52,165 nt of DNA from an uncultured Lachnospira sp. (GCA_910587485.1 CAJUKN010000018.1:1-52165), one strand, 5' to 3'. Counted from the first letter of the stretch, positions 26,565 to 35,834 are shown. Numbers and translations: made by a program. Notes: generated by a model not told the origin, from the letters alone.

Positions 26565-26658
26565 TTGATATCAACGTATATTTATGATACAATGACTACA
26601 GTAAAGTTGTGATAAAAGTTTGTAAGGTAAACTTTATATAAAAATGTAAAAATTTACA
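26565..26658 (+). promoter_or_regulatory. promoter and inverted repeats before kdgK
   Basis: TTGATA (26565-26570), 17-nt spacer, TACAAT (26588-26593). Downstream are AAAGTTT-N7-AAACTTT (26615-26635) and the perfect palindrome ATGTAAAAATTTACAT (26644-26659), which has the same TGTAAA/TTTACA half-sites as the pectinase promoters but a 2-bp rather than 5-bp gap. The region 26314-26564 shows no gene or other structure. Confidence 0.55.
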
Positions 26659-26731
26659 TGAAAATTGCAACAAGCTGCGAGATTTAAAAATCACACAAAA
26701 TAATATCAATATAGTGAAAGGACGATGGTTT

Positions 26732-27748
26732 ATGAAATTTATTGCTATTGGAGAATTAATGTTAAGATTATCACCACCTAATTATGAAAAGATTGTATCT
26801 ACACATAATTATATAGCAAATTATGGTGGAGCAGAATCAAACGTTGCTGTGTCACTTGCAAATCTTGGTGTGGACAGCACATTTTTTACAGTTTTGCCAA
26901 ATTCAGATATTGGTAAATCAGCAATTAATTATTTAAAATCAAATGATGTACATACAAAAGAAATTATTAAATCAGAGGGACGAATGGGAATTTATTTTCT
27001 TGAAGAAGGTGTTTCCGTAAGACCGTCACAAGTTATTTATGACAGAGGTTCGTCTGCATTTGCGGAGTATGATTATAAAGATGTTGATTTTGAAAAAATT
27101 TTGAAAGAGTATGATTGGCTGCATCTTAGCGGTATAACACCAGCTCTTTCCTATAATTGCAGAAAACTGATTGACAAAGCAGTTAAGGCAGCTAAAAAAT
27201 TAGGTCTTACAGTAAGTTTTGACCCTAATTTTAGAAGCAGTTTATGGTCATTTTCAACAGCAAGAGATGTTCTTAGCAAATATCTTCAATATGTTGATGT
27301 CTTGATAGGTATTGAGCCAATTCATGTATATAGGGAAGATGGCACCGATGTAAAAGATGGACTGACGATGGATCCATCATTTAAAGATATGGACAGGGTA
27401 TTTCGAGCAATTGACAAACAGTATCATATGAAGGCAATCGCTAGAACTGTTCGATATGTTCATTCAGGAAGCAACAATTCCTTGAAAGCATTTTTTTATG
27501 CAGATGGTGAAACATATGAGAGCAAAACAATCAATTTTGAGATAGTAGACCGTGTTGGAGGAGGCGATGCCTTTTCTTCAGGTTTGATATATGCTTTGAT
27601 GCAAGATGATATGAGTGCAGAAGATACAGTTAATTTTGCGGTTGCTTCTTCTGTAATGAAACATGCTATACGAGGCGATACAAACATTACAAGTGTTGAC
27701 CAAATAAAAAGGTTGATGAATAATGCATCGTTTGATGTGTTGAGGTGA
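26732..27748 (+). CDS. kdgK: PfkB-family sugar kinase, probable 2-keto-3-deoxygluconate kinase
   Basis: Phosphorylates 2-keto-3-deoxygluconate, the common intermediate of galacturonate and glucuronate breakdown. 338 residues from the ATG at 26732; the GTG at 26714 lies within the ribosome binding region and was rejected. Ribokinase-fold signatures: NYGGAESNVAVSLANLG near the N-terminus and the DRVGGGDAFSSGLIYAL motif with the catalytic aspartate near residue 278. The SFDPNFRSSLW segment is typical of KdgK-like proteins. No aldolase gene (kdgA/eda) is adjacent. Specificity is an inference from family pattern and the nearby pectinases; another sugar kinase is possible. Confidence 0.78.
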   Translation: MKFIAIGELMLRLSPPNYEKIVSTHNYIANYGGAESNVAVSLANLGVDSTFFTVLPNSDIGKSAINYLKSNDVHTKEIIKSEGRMGIYFLEEGVSVRPSQVIYDRGSSAFAEYDYKDVDFEKILKEYDWLHLSGITPALSYNCRKLIDKAVKAAKKLGLTVSFDPNFRSSLWSFSTARDVLSKYLQYVDVLIGIEPIHVYREDGTDVKDGLTMDPSFKDMDRVFRAIDKQYHMKAIARTVRYVHSGSNNSLKAFFYADGETYESKTINFEIVDRVGGGDAFSSGLIYALMQDDMSAEDTVNFAVASSVMKHAIRGDTNITSVDQIKRLMNNASFDVLR

Positions 27749-27889
27749 TTGTTGTAAAAGATAATGCTGGTGTATAGATTTTTTCATAAACAAATTTATT
27801 GCCTACTTGTGTCAAGATATCACAAATAAAGTTTGCTGCGGCAATATTTGCACAAATACTTACACTGCTTTTTGGAATGGAGGATTTAT

Positions 27890-29257
27890 ATGAGTTATAA
27901 GTCTATGACAAAGGAGGAACGTTTAAGCAAAGGAAATTTAAACCAGTTGATGTTTGCAATGGCTGTGCCAACGATTATTGCACAGGTTATCAATATTTTA
28001 TATAACATTGTAGATAGGATATATATAGGACATATTGAGGGCGTTGGTTCAACAGCTCTTACAGGAGTGGGCATTGCACTGCCAATTGTTACCTTTATAT
28101 CTGCGTTTTCTGCATTTGTTGGTTCAGGCGGAGCACCTTTATCATCCATTGCATATGGGAGGGGCGATAAAAAGCAAGCTGAGAAGATACTAGGCAATGG
28201 TGCTTTTTTGCTAATTGTTTTTAGTTTTATTTTGATGGCTGTCTTTTATATATGGCAGGAACCTTTGTTATATTTATTTGGTGCCAGTCAAGACACCATA
28301 GGATATGCTCGTGAATATCTTTCATGGTATTTGATTGGGACATTAAGTGTAGAATTGGCATTAGGATTAAATACGTATATTATAGCACAAGGCAATACAA
28401 AGATAGCTATGATATCGGTTCTTATTGGCGCTATATTAAATATTGTCCTAGACCCTGTATTTATATTTCTGTTTGGGTTAGGTGTCAAGGGAGCTGCTAT
28501 AGCAACGGTTATATCACAGACTGTTTCAGGTATATGGATTGTAGGATTTTTGATGGGAAAGCGTGCTATATTGCGTTTGAAGGTCAAGTATATGAAGCCA
28601 GATACAGCCATTATAAAAAATGTTTGTGCGCTTGGCATCTCACCATTTATTATGAGAGCTACTGAAAGTTTAATATCCATTGTGATGAATCGAGGCTTGC
28701 AAAATTATGGGGGAGATAACTATGTTGCCTCTCTTACGATTATGCAGAGTGTTATGCAGTTTATGTCCGCTCCGTTAAGCGGTTTTACACAAGGAATCCA
28801 GCCAATTATAAGCTTTAATTATGGAGCAGGAAATTTTGATAGAGTAAAAAAGACCTATAGAAGAATGATTGCGGTAAGTACAGCCTTTTCTTTAGTTGCA
28901 ACTGCAATTGTTATGATATTTCCTGCTTTTTTTGGGCGGTTATTCACAAAAGAAACTGTTGTAATTGACATTGTTGTGGAAAAGATGCCCTTATTTATGT
29001 GCGGAATGTTGATATTTGGTGTGCAGATGGCAATACAGCCAACATTTTTGGCATTAGGGCAGGCAAAGATTTCACTTTTTATAGCCATGCTTAGAAAGGT
29101 CATACTTCTTGTGCCATTGGCAATTGTGCTTCCATTTTTTATGGGTGTTGACGGTGTGTACTTTGCTGAGCCAATATCCGATGTTCTTTCAGCGTTTACT
29201 GCGATGACATTGTTTTTGCTAAATATTAATAAAATTCTTTCAAAACCAGCGCAGTAA
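27890..29257 (+). CDS. MATE family multidrug/metabolite exporter
   Basis: 455 residues with about 12 membrane segments in two homologous halves. The N-terminal pattern QLMFAMAVPTIIAQVINILYNIVDRIYIGHI and the second-half GFTQGIQPIISFNYGAG segment are characteristic of the MATE group close to MepA. The start at 27890 has TGGAGGA 5-6 nt upstream; the in-frame ATG at 27833 is too far from any such site. The gap after kdgK (about 140 nt) shows nothing notable. Substrate unknown; sodium or proton driven. Confidence 0.92.
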   Translation: MSYKSMTKEERLSKGNLNQLMFAMAVPTIIAQVINILYNIVDRIYIGHIEGVGSTALTGVGIALPIVTFISAFSAFVGSGGAPLSSIAYGRGDKKQAEKILGNGAFLLIVFSFILMAVFYIWQEPLLYLFGASQDTIGYAREYLSWYLIGTLSVELALGLNTYIIAQGNTKIAMISVLIGAILNIVLDPVFIFLFGLGVKGAAIATVISQTVSGIWIVGFLMGKRAILRLKVKYMKPDTAIIKNVCALGISPFIMRATESLISIVMNRGLQNYGGDNYVASLTIMQSVMQFMSAPLSGFTQGIQPIISFNYGAGNFDRVKKTYRRMIAVSTAFSLVATAIVMIFPAFFGRLFTKETVVIDIVVEKMPLFMCGMLIFGVQMAIQPTFLALGQAKISLFIAMLRKVILLVPLAIVLPFFMGVDGVYFAEPISDVLSAFTAMTLFLLNINKILSKPAQ

Positions 29258-29313
29258 TGGTAAAAAATGGATAAATAAATAAAATGGAATAAAAATTTAT
29301 AGAGGTTTTACTT

Positions 29314-29835
29314 ATGCAAATTGAAACACAAAGATTGATAATTCGAGATGTGAAAGCAGAGGATGAAATCCCTTTTGTTAAAATGGCGGCAGATGGAAGT
29401 TTAAATGATTGTGGGTTTGATAGAAATTGTAATAGGTGGATAACAAAATGGATAGCTGAGGCAAAGGGCTTTGCAGACAGAGATAATCCAGATATAGATT
29501 ATCTAGCTTACACTATAACTTTAAAAGATGAAAGTATAGTGATTGGTTCTATTGGCTGCTCCTATTATGAAGACTTTGGGGAAACGGGCATTACTTATTT
29601 TATTGGGACACAATATAGGAATAATGGTTATGCAGTTGAAGCAGTTAAAGCATATACAACATATTTTTTCAAACATTATAATGCAAAAAAAATCATAGCA
29701 ACAGTGAGAGATGAAAATGTACCATCTTGGAAAGTGGTTGAAAAAGCAGGCTTTATATTGGTTGAGAAAAGAATGTATAAAGATTTAAATGATGATGAAG
29801 AAAAACTATATCGTTTTTATAAAATTACAAAATAA
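29314..29835 (+). CDS. GNAT family acetyltransferase (RimJ/RimL-like)
   Basis: 173 residues with the GNAT fold: IETQRLIIRDVKAED at the start, the acetyl-CoA loop region YFIGTQYRNNGYAVEAVKAYTTY and the ENVPSWKVVEKAGFI motif typical of RimJ/RimL relatives. The substrate (ribosomal protein N-terminus, antibiotic or another amine) cannot be told. Preceded by AGAGG. Confidence 0.85.
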   Translation: MQIETQRLIIRDVKAEDEIPFVKMAADGSLNDCGFDRNCNRWITKWIAEAKGFADRDNPDIDYLAYTITLKDESIVIGSIGCSYYEDFGETGITYFIGTQYRNNGYAVEAVKAYTTYFFKHYNAKKIIATVRDENVPSWKVVEKAGFILVEKRMYKDLNDDEEKLYRFYKITK

Positions 29836-29926
29836 AAATCAAAGTAAAAGTTGGTGAAAAATTTTTTAAAATAGAGTAATTATTTTTAGAAATATAATAT
29901 TATTAATGATGAATTTTATTTTAAAT

Positions 29927-30021
29927 GGGCTGTTGCAAAATAGAAAACTTATGCTATATATAGTAGTTGTAATGGTAAAATAAAACTATATATAGTGATT
30001 TGGATTTTTTTGCACCAGCCC
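29927..30021 (+). mobile_element. 95-bp inverted-repeat element, family D, copy D2
   Basis: Ends GGGCTGTTGCAAAA and TTTTGCACCAGCCC pair at 13 of 14 positions. The interior matches copy D1 in opposite orientation. A T-run follows the right end, so it could act as a terminator for the acetyltransferase gene. It is the left-hand boundary of the AAA-ATPase/RloB block. Confidence 0.65.
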
Positions 30022-30036
30022 CTTTTTATATAAAAT

Positions 30037-30117
30037 AACGATAATTTCGATAATCTTAAAAAAATATATGATATAATTATCAAAAATTTCAGTATATTTA
30101 CAAAAATTTCGATAAAG
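30037..30117 (+). promoter_or_regulatory. candidate promoter region of the RloAB pair with repeated CGATAA
   Basis: TATAAT at 30072-30077 has no good -35 box. CGATAA occurs three times around it (30039, 30048 and 30110 area), twice within AATTTCGATAA. Such repeats flanking a -10 box could bind a regulator, but there is none in the block. Confidence 0.3.
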
Positions 30118-30183
30118 ATGTTGCTTTTTAAATTTGATGGCTATACTATAATATGGAGATGTTGTATTTTGGAGGTAAAACGA

Positions 30184-31458
30184 ATGTTATTAATGTTTAA
30201 GGTAAAAAACTATACCTCATTTAAAAATGAATCTATACTTGATATGAGGGCAACTTCATATGTGCAGCATCCTACTCATGTTATACATGTAAATGATAAA
30301 ATTAATCTATTGAAGGCAACAGCTTTGTATGGGGCAAATGCATCAGGAAAGTCTAACTTAATTTCAGCAATGTTCTTTTTTGAACAGTATATATTTTCTC
30401 AATTTATCAACAAAAAAGAAAATGAAGACTTTGCATCCAATAAAATGGATATGAAAATCAAGTTAGAGCCATTTGAATTATCAAATGATATAAACAATGC
30501 TTCAGAGTTTGATATTATATTTTTGCATAATAATAAACAGATACAATATGGTTTTGAATGTACATCCAAAGAAGTTTTAAATGAATGGTTATTTATTGAT
30601 GACAAAAAAGTTTTTGAACGTGCTGGTAAAAAACTTTCTTTTGGAAATAAATATCAAAAAATGTTGGAAGATTATAAAAAATTACCTGCTGAGAGGCTTT
30701 ATATTGCAGTGCTTGAGTACTTTCTTGATGAAGAACCAAAAAAAATGATACTTGGTGATTTTCTTTCGTTCTTTATTCAAAAATACAATGTATTTACTGA
30801 AATATTTTTTGAAATTACAGTAAAGGGATTAGCTGGAATGGTTGGGATTTCAAAAAAACTGGTTAATAATAAGTCATATAGAAAAAAGGTAGAACAATAT
30901 CTTCGTTTAATTGATGTTGGTATCAAGCGACTTGATGTCCAGACAGAAACAATTTTGGATGAGCATACTGGAAAAAAAAAGAAAGAAAAGATTGTTCGTA
31001 CAGTACATGATATTTATGATGAAGATGGGAATATAGTTGGAGAAAAACTTTTTGATTTACAGCAGGAGTCCACAGGTACTCTTCGTTTTTTGGCATATAT
31101 TCAGAATATTATTGAAATGATTTCAAAGGGTGGTGTGTTTATAGTAGATGAAATGTCTGCAAGATTACATCCACTATTAACAAAGTTGATTGTGGATATT
31201 TTTTGTTCAAGTCAAAACAAAAAAGCCCAGTTAATTTTTACTACACATGATATTTCTTTATTAAATAAAGAGCAATTTCGACGTGATGAGGTGGTATTTA
31301 TAGATAAAAATGAACGTGGAGAATCCAGTTTATATGCTCTTTCTGACTTGAAAGTGCGTGAGGACGCAACTTTTAATAAAGATTATCTTCAAGGGAAATA
31401 TGGAGCTATTCCTATCTTTAATTATGATGATATTATGGATGGTGAATTAAATGGGTAG
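30184..31458 (+). CDS. AAA15/AAA21-family ATPase (RloA/AbiLi-like)
   Basis: An SMC/OLD-type ATPase, 424 residues. Walker A is GANASGKSN (50-58), following the family opening FKVKNYTSFKNES. The Walker B region is GVFIVDEMSARLHPLL at about residue 320, and FTTHDISLL supplies the switch histidine; a helical insertion lies between. The stop overlaps the rloB-like start by 8 nt. Such ATPase/RloB pairs are known as abortive-infection systems of the AbiL type and are often found in defence islands. Start at 30184 chosen for GGAGG upstream; an earlier in-frame ATG at 30118 has none and would add a non-family 22 residues. Confidence 0.85.
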   Translation: MLLMFKVKNYTSFKNESILDMRATSYVQHPTHVIHVNDKINLLKATALYGANASGKSNLISAMFFFEQYIFSQFINKKENEDFASNKMDMKIKLEPFELSNDINNASEFDIIFLHNNKQIQYGFECTSKEVLNEWLFIDDKKVFERAGKKLSFGNKYQKMLEDYKKLPAERLYIAVLEYFLDEEPKKMILGDFLSFFIQKYNVFTEIFFEITVKGLAGMVGISKKLVNNKSYRKKVEQYLRLIDVGIKRLDVQTETILDEHTGKKKKEKIVRTVHDIYDEDGNIVGEKLFDLQQESTGTLRFLAYIQNIIEMISKGGVFIVDEMSARLHPLLTKLIVDIFCSSQNKKAQLIFTTHDISLLNKEQFRRDEVVFIDKNERGESSLYALSDLKVREDATFNKDYLQGKYGAIPIFNYDDIMDGELNG

Positions 31459-32095
31459 AACAAAGTTATCACCACAACGTCTCTCAGAAACAAAGAAAAC
31501 GAATATAGGTCGTATTATCATATTTTGTGAAGGAAAAACTGAAAAATATTATTTTGATTACTTTACAGAAATTATTAAAAAAAATAAATATACAGATATA
31601 GAAGTTGTCTTAGAAACTGCCAATGGAAATGCAAAGTCTGTTTTAAATTATGCAGACAAATTTATGGATGATGACAAACATAATCAGAAATACAATAATT
31701 ATGGTAAATATTTGGCATTTGATTGTGATGCCCCACCAGATATCCAAGCAGTAGTGTTGTCAGCTACAAGATATGAATTGTTAGTTTCTAACTATTTGTT
31801 TGAAACATGGTTATTGATGCATTTTGAAGATGTGGAGGAGAAAATATCAAAAAGAGAAATTTACCAACGTTTATCGTCTCATTTGCATGGCACTTATTCT
31901 AAAGGACATAGAGGCAAAACTCGTGAGATAGTTCAAAATGGTGATATAGAAAAAGCTATTGATAATGCACGGACTTTGGAAAAACTGTATGCTGCTGAGG
32001 GAAAAAGTATATTTACAAATATTAAAGATATGAATCCATTTACAAGTGTCTATAAATTAATAGAACAGTTTATGATTGAAATTTCAGAATATTAA
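31451..32095 (+). CDS. RloB family protein (AbiLii-like, predicted TOPRIM-type nuclease partner)
   Basis: 214 residues. RloB signatures: IIIFCEGKTEKYYF (E27-E31), an acidic FDCD (D91/D93) where the family has its metal site, SNYLFETWLLMHF and the C-terminal NPFTSVYKLIE. The EGxTE plus DxD pattern is like a TOPRIM catalytic centre. It overlaps the ATPase gene by 8 nt, so the two proteins are made together and probably act as one complex in which the ATPase senses infection and RloB is the effector. Role in phage defence is inferred from the family. Confidence 0.85.
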   Translation: MGRTKLSPQRLSETKKTNIGRIIIFCEGKTEKYYFDYFTEIIKKNKYTDIEVVLETANGNAKSVLNYADKFMDDDKHNQKYNNYGKYLAFDCDAPPDIQAVVLSATRYELLVSNYLFETWLLMHFEDVEEKISKREIYQRLSSHLHGTYSKGHRGKTREIVQNGDIEKAIDNARTLEKLYAAEGKSIFTNIKDMNPFTSVYKLIEQFMIEISEY

Positions 32096-32170
32096 TATGA
32101 AAGGCAAGCGGTAGCAAATATTAAATCCTTGACAATTTATATGGATTTTTATAAAATATGATTAAATGCT

Positions 32171-32400
32171 GTGACGAAGACAGTAGAATACAGGGGAAAA
32201 TGTTAGCGAGCCGGGACGGTGAGAGCCGGTATGAGTAAGCTGTATTTGAATATCACTTCCAAGCATCTGAACTGAAATAAGCGGACATGCTAGAACGTCT
32301 ATTTAAGGACTGCTGCTAGATATTTGGTTGAATATAAGCAAAAGCATTGCTGCAAAGATTAAGTGAAGACGGTAATCCCACCGTTATAAGGGGCGCATAT
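32171..32400 (+). promoter_or_regulatory. isoleucine T-box leader of ileS
   Basis: Stem I is clear: GACGAAGACAGTAGAA (AGTA motif), the AGCGAGCCGG...GGTGAGAGCCGGT distal part (32204-32230), and the specifier loop GAATATCACTTCC with the isoleucine codon ATC at 32252-32254. A downstream GACGGTAATCCCACCGTT (32368-32385) occupies the place of the antiterminator but has CGGT where the tRNA-pairing TGGT is usual. A TTTTT-tailed hairpin follows at 32436-32534 (element D3). Low charged tRNA-Ile would allow read-through into ileS. The 3' boundary is approximate. Confidence 0.85.
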
Positions 32401-32435
32401 GCTGGTATGTAGTAATTATTCAAGTTCATTATTTT

Positions 32436-32528
32436 GGGCTGTTGCAAAATGAATTTTTTATACAAGGTTGATATCAGCGAAACAATATGGTAGTACATCT
32501 TGTGAAAAATTTTATTTTGCAGCAGCCC
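32436..32528 (+). mobile_element. 93-bp inverted-repeat element, family D, copy D3 (between T-box and ileS)
   Basis: Ends GGGCTGTTGCAAAA and TTTTGCAGCAGCCC pair at 13 of 14 positions. The interior differs from D1 and D2. A TTTTT run immediately follows, so the folded element would look like the intrinsic terminator that the T-box needs. It also forms the right-hand boundary of the RloAB block. Confidence 0.6.
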
Positions 32529-32591
32529 TTTTTAAAATTATAAAAGGTTCTCAAGTATTAAAAAAGTAATTGTTAGAAAGGAGATTTGAAG

Positions 32592-35500
32592 ATGGTTTAT
32601 GAAAAAGTGTCATCGGATATGAATTTTGTTGAGAGAGAAAAAGAAGTCGAAAAATTTTGGAAAGAAAACAATGTATTTGAAAAAAGCATTGAAAATCGTA
32701 AGCAGGGTGAGACCTACACATTTTATGACGGTCCTCCGACTGCCAATGGCAAACCGCATATCGGGCATGTACTTACAAGAGTTATTAAGGATATGATTCC
32801 AAGATACCGCACAATGAAAGGCTATATGGTTCCCCGTAAAGCAGGCTGGGATACACATGGACTTCCCGTAGAGCTTGAAGTTGAAAAAATGCTCGGTCTT
32901 GATGGAAAAGAACAGATTGAAGAGTATGGTTTAGAGCCATTTATCAAGTATTGTAAAGAAAGTGTTTGGAAATATAAAGGAATGTGGGAGGATTTTTCAT
33001 CAACAGTCGGCTTTTGGGCAGATATGGACAATCCTTATGTTACTTATAATGATGATTTTATAGAATCGGAATGGTGGGCATTAAAACAAATTTGGGACAA
33101 AGGTCTTCTTTATAAGGGATTTAAAATTGTTCCATATTGTCCTCGCTGTGGTACGCCTCTTTCTTCCCATGAGGTTGCGCAAGGCTATAAAGCAGTTAAA
33201 GAGCGTTCGGCAGTTGTTCGTTTTAAATGTATTGGCGAAGACGCATATTTTCTTGCATGGACAACAACACCTTGGACACTTCCATCCAATGTTGCGCTCT
33301 GTGTCAATCCACAGGAAACTTATGTAAAAGTAAAAGCAGCAGACGGCAAAACATATTATATGGCTTTAGCCCTTCTTGATTCTGTGCTTGGCGGACTTGC
33401 AACAAAAGTTGGACAGACAGTAGATGGAAAGTCATTAGAAACCGATGAAAACGGCAATGTGACAGAGGCAGTAACAGGAGAAGGTATAGATTATTGTATT
33501 CTTGAAAGATATGTAGGTACGGATTTAGAACACAAAGAATATGAGCCGCTTTTTGAGTGTACAGGTGTGTCTGCTAAAAATCAGAAAAAGAAAGCCCATT
33601 TTGTGACATGTGACAATTATGTAACAATGGGCGATGGTACAGGAATTGTTCATATTGCACCTGCATTTGGTGAGGATGATGCAAGAGTTGGTCGAAAATA
33701 TGACCTTCCATTTGTTCAATTTGTCGATGCAAAGGGCGATATGACAGAGGAAACACCTTATGCTGGACTTTTTGTTAAAAAGGCAGACCCAGAGATTTTG
33801 AAAGACCTTGACAAGGAAGATAAGTTGTTTAGCGCGCCAAAATTTGAGCATGATTATCCATTTTGCTGGAGATGTGACACACCTCTTATCTATTATGCAA
33901 GAGAGTCTTGGTTTATAAAAATGACCGATGAAGAGGTTAAGAAAAATCTTGTTGCTAACAATAAAACGATTAATTGGATTCCAGATACAATTGGTTCAGG
34001 ACGTTTTGGCTCATGGCTTGAAAATGTCCAAGACTGGGGCATATCACGTAACCGCTATTGGGGAACGCCTCTTAATATCTGGGTTTGCGATGATTGCGGG
34101 GAGATGATGTCTATTGGCAGTATTGAAGAATTAAAGGCTAATTCCGATAATTGTCCAGATGATATCGAGCTTCACCGACCATATATTGACGACGTTTTAT
34201 GTAATTGTCCAAAATGTAAGGGTAAAATGAAACGAGTTCCAGAAGTGATTGACTGCTGGTTTGATTCAGGTTCTATGCCATTTGCACAGCATCATTATCC
34301 GTTTGAAAATAAAGAATTGTTTGAACAGCAATTTCCGGCAAAATTTATATCAGAAGCCGTTGACCAGACAAGAGGGTGGTTTTATTCATTGCTTGCGATA
34401 TCGACATTATTATTTAACAAAGCACCTTATGAAAATGTTATTGTGTTAGGACATGTACAAGATGCAAATGGACAGAAGATGAGTAAGTCCAAAGGAAATG
34501 CAGTTGACCCATTTGAAGCACTTGAAACGCATGGTGCAGATGCAATAAGATGGTATTTTTATGAAAATTCAGCTCCTTGGCTTCCAAACCGATTCCATGA
34601 TAAAGCGGTTACAGAAGGTCAAAGAAAATTTATGGGAACGATTTGGAACACCTATGCCTTTTTTGTTCTCTATGCAAATATTGATGAATTTGATGCAACA
34701 AAATATACATTAGAATATGATAAACTTCCAGTAATGGATAAATGGATTTTATCAAAGTTAAATACAGTAGTAAAAACCGTAGATGAAAACCTTGAAAATT
34801 ATAAGATTACAGAGACAGCACGTATTTTGGAAAATTTTGTAGATGAACTTTCCAATTGGTATGTACGATGCAGTCGTGAGCGTTTTTGGGCAAAAGGTAT
34901 GGAACAAGATAAAATTAACGCATATATGACACTTTATACAACACTTGTAACGCTCAGTAAAGTAGCGGCTCCAATGATTCCTTTTATGACAGAAACCATC
35001 TATAGAAATCTGGTATGCAGTATTGATAAAAATGCTCCAATAAGTGTACATTTATGCGATTATCCGCAAGTTAAAGAAGAATGGATTGATACACAGCTTG
35101 AGGATAATATGGAAAATGTACTTGCGGCAGTTGTTATTGGACGCGCATGTCGTAATGCGACAAATATTAAAAACAGACAGCCAATAGGACACATGTTTAT
35201 TAAAGCAGATTGGCAGTTAGATGACTTTTTTACATCAATTATAGCCGATGAATTAAATGTAAAAAAGATTGAATATACACAAGATGTAAGGGCATTTACA
35301 TCATATAGTTTTAAGCCGCAGTTAAAAACACTTGGTCCAAAATACGGAAAGATTATTAATGATATCCGCAAAGAGCTTACAGCACTTGACGGTAATACAG
35401 CAATGGATACATTAAATGCAGAGGGCAGTCTCAAATTAGAAATTGGCGGACAGACCATAGAGCTTATAAAAGACGATTTGCTTATTGAGATGACACAGTT

Positions 35501-35834
35501 AGAAGGCTTTGTTGCCAATTCAGATAAAGGAATAACCGTTGTTATGGATACCAATCTCACGCCTGAATTGATAGAGGAAGGGTTTGTCAGAGAGATTATA
35601 AGTAAAATTCAAACCATGCGCAAAGATGCAGGATTTGAAGTGATGGATAGAATCGTTGTAACTGTTTGTGAGAATGATAAGTTAGAACATTTAATCCATA
35701 ATAATTCAGAGTCCATTAAAAAAATTGTGTTGGCAGACACGATTGAAAGTGGTCAGGCAAAAGGATTTATAAAAGAGTGGGATATTAATGGTGAAAAAGT
35801 AATACTTGGAGTAGAGAAAATAGAAAAATTATAA
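32592..35834 (+). CDS. ileS: isoleucyl-tRNA synthetase, long (IleS2-type)
   Basis: Charges tRNA-Ile. 1080 residues, longer than the usual roughly 920-residue bacterial IleS1. The class I motif lies in YDGPPTANGKPHIGHVL (HIGH at 56-59) and KMSKS near residue 630, with the GWDTHGLPVE segment. The connecting domain has PYCPRCGTPLS and CNCPKCKGKM cysteine pairs that would bind zinc, and the C-terminus is the long IleS2 form. IleS2 enzymes are commonly insensitive to mupirocin, a family property not tested here. ATG at 32592 chosen (GGAG 9 nt upstream); the TTG at 32586 is too close to it. Confidence 0.95.
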   Translation: MVYEKVSSDMNFVEREKEVEKFWKENNVFEKSIENRKQGETYTFYDGPPTANGKPHIGHVLTRVIKDMIPRYRTMKGYMVPRKAGWDTHGLPVELEVEKMLGLDGKEQIEEYGLEPFIKYCKESVWKYKGMWEDFSSTVGFWADMDNPYVTYNDDFIESEWWALKQIWDKGLLYKGFKIVPYCPRCGTPLSSHEVAQGYKAVKERSAVVRFKCIGEDAYFLAWTTTPWTLPSNVALCVNPQETYVKVKAADGKTYYMALALLDSVLGGLATKVGQTVDGKSLETDENGNVTEAVTGEGIDYCILERYVGTDLEHKEYEPLFECTGVSAKNQKKKAHFVTCDNYVTMGDGTGIVHIAPAFGEDDARVGRKYDLPFVQFVDAKGDMTEETPYAGLFVKKADPEILKDLDKEDKLFSAPKFEHDYPFCWRCDTPLIYYARESWFIKMTDEEVKKNLVANNKTINWIPDTIGSGRFGSWLENVQDWGISRNRYWGTPLNIWVCDDCGEMMSIGSIEELKANSDNCPDDIELHRPYIDDVLCNCPKCKGKMKRVPEVIDCWFDSGSMPFAQHHYPFENKELFEQQFPAKFISEAVDQTRGWFYSLLAISTLLFNKAPYENVIVLGHVQDANGQKMSKSKGNAVDPFEALETHGADAIRWYFYENSAPWLPNRFHDKAVTEGQRKFMGTIWNTYAFFVLYANIDEFDATKYTLEYDKLPVMDKWILSKLNTVVKTVDENLENYKITETARILENFVDELSNWYVRCSRERFWAKGMEQDKINAYMTLYTTLVTLSKVAAPMIPFMTETIYRNLVCSIDKNAPISVHLCDYPQVKEEWIDTQLEDNMENVLAAVVIGRACRNATNIKNRQPIGHMFIKADWQLDDFFTSIIADELNVKKIEYTQDVRAFTSYSFKPQLKTLGPKYGKIINDIRKELTALDGNTAMDTLNAEGSLKLEIGGQTIELIKDDLLIEMTQLEGFVANSDKGITVVMDTNLTPELIEEGFVREIISKIQTMRKDAGFEVMDRIVVTVCENDKLEHLIHNNSESIKKIVLADTIESGQAKGFIKEWDINGEKVILGVEKIEKL

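Noticed and set aside
29927..32528. RloAB block as a complete composite transposon
   Set aside because: No transposase and no target duplication are visible, and the T-box of ileS lies inside the right-hand element; kept only as a hypothesis.
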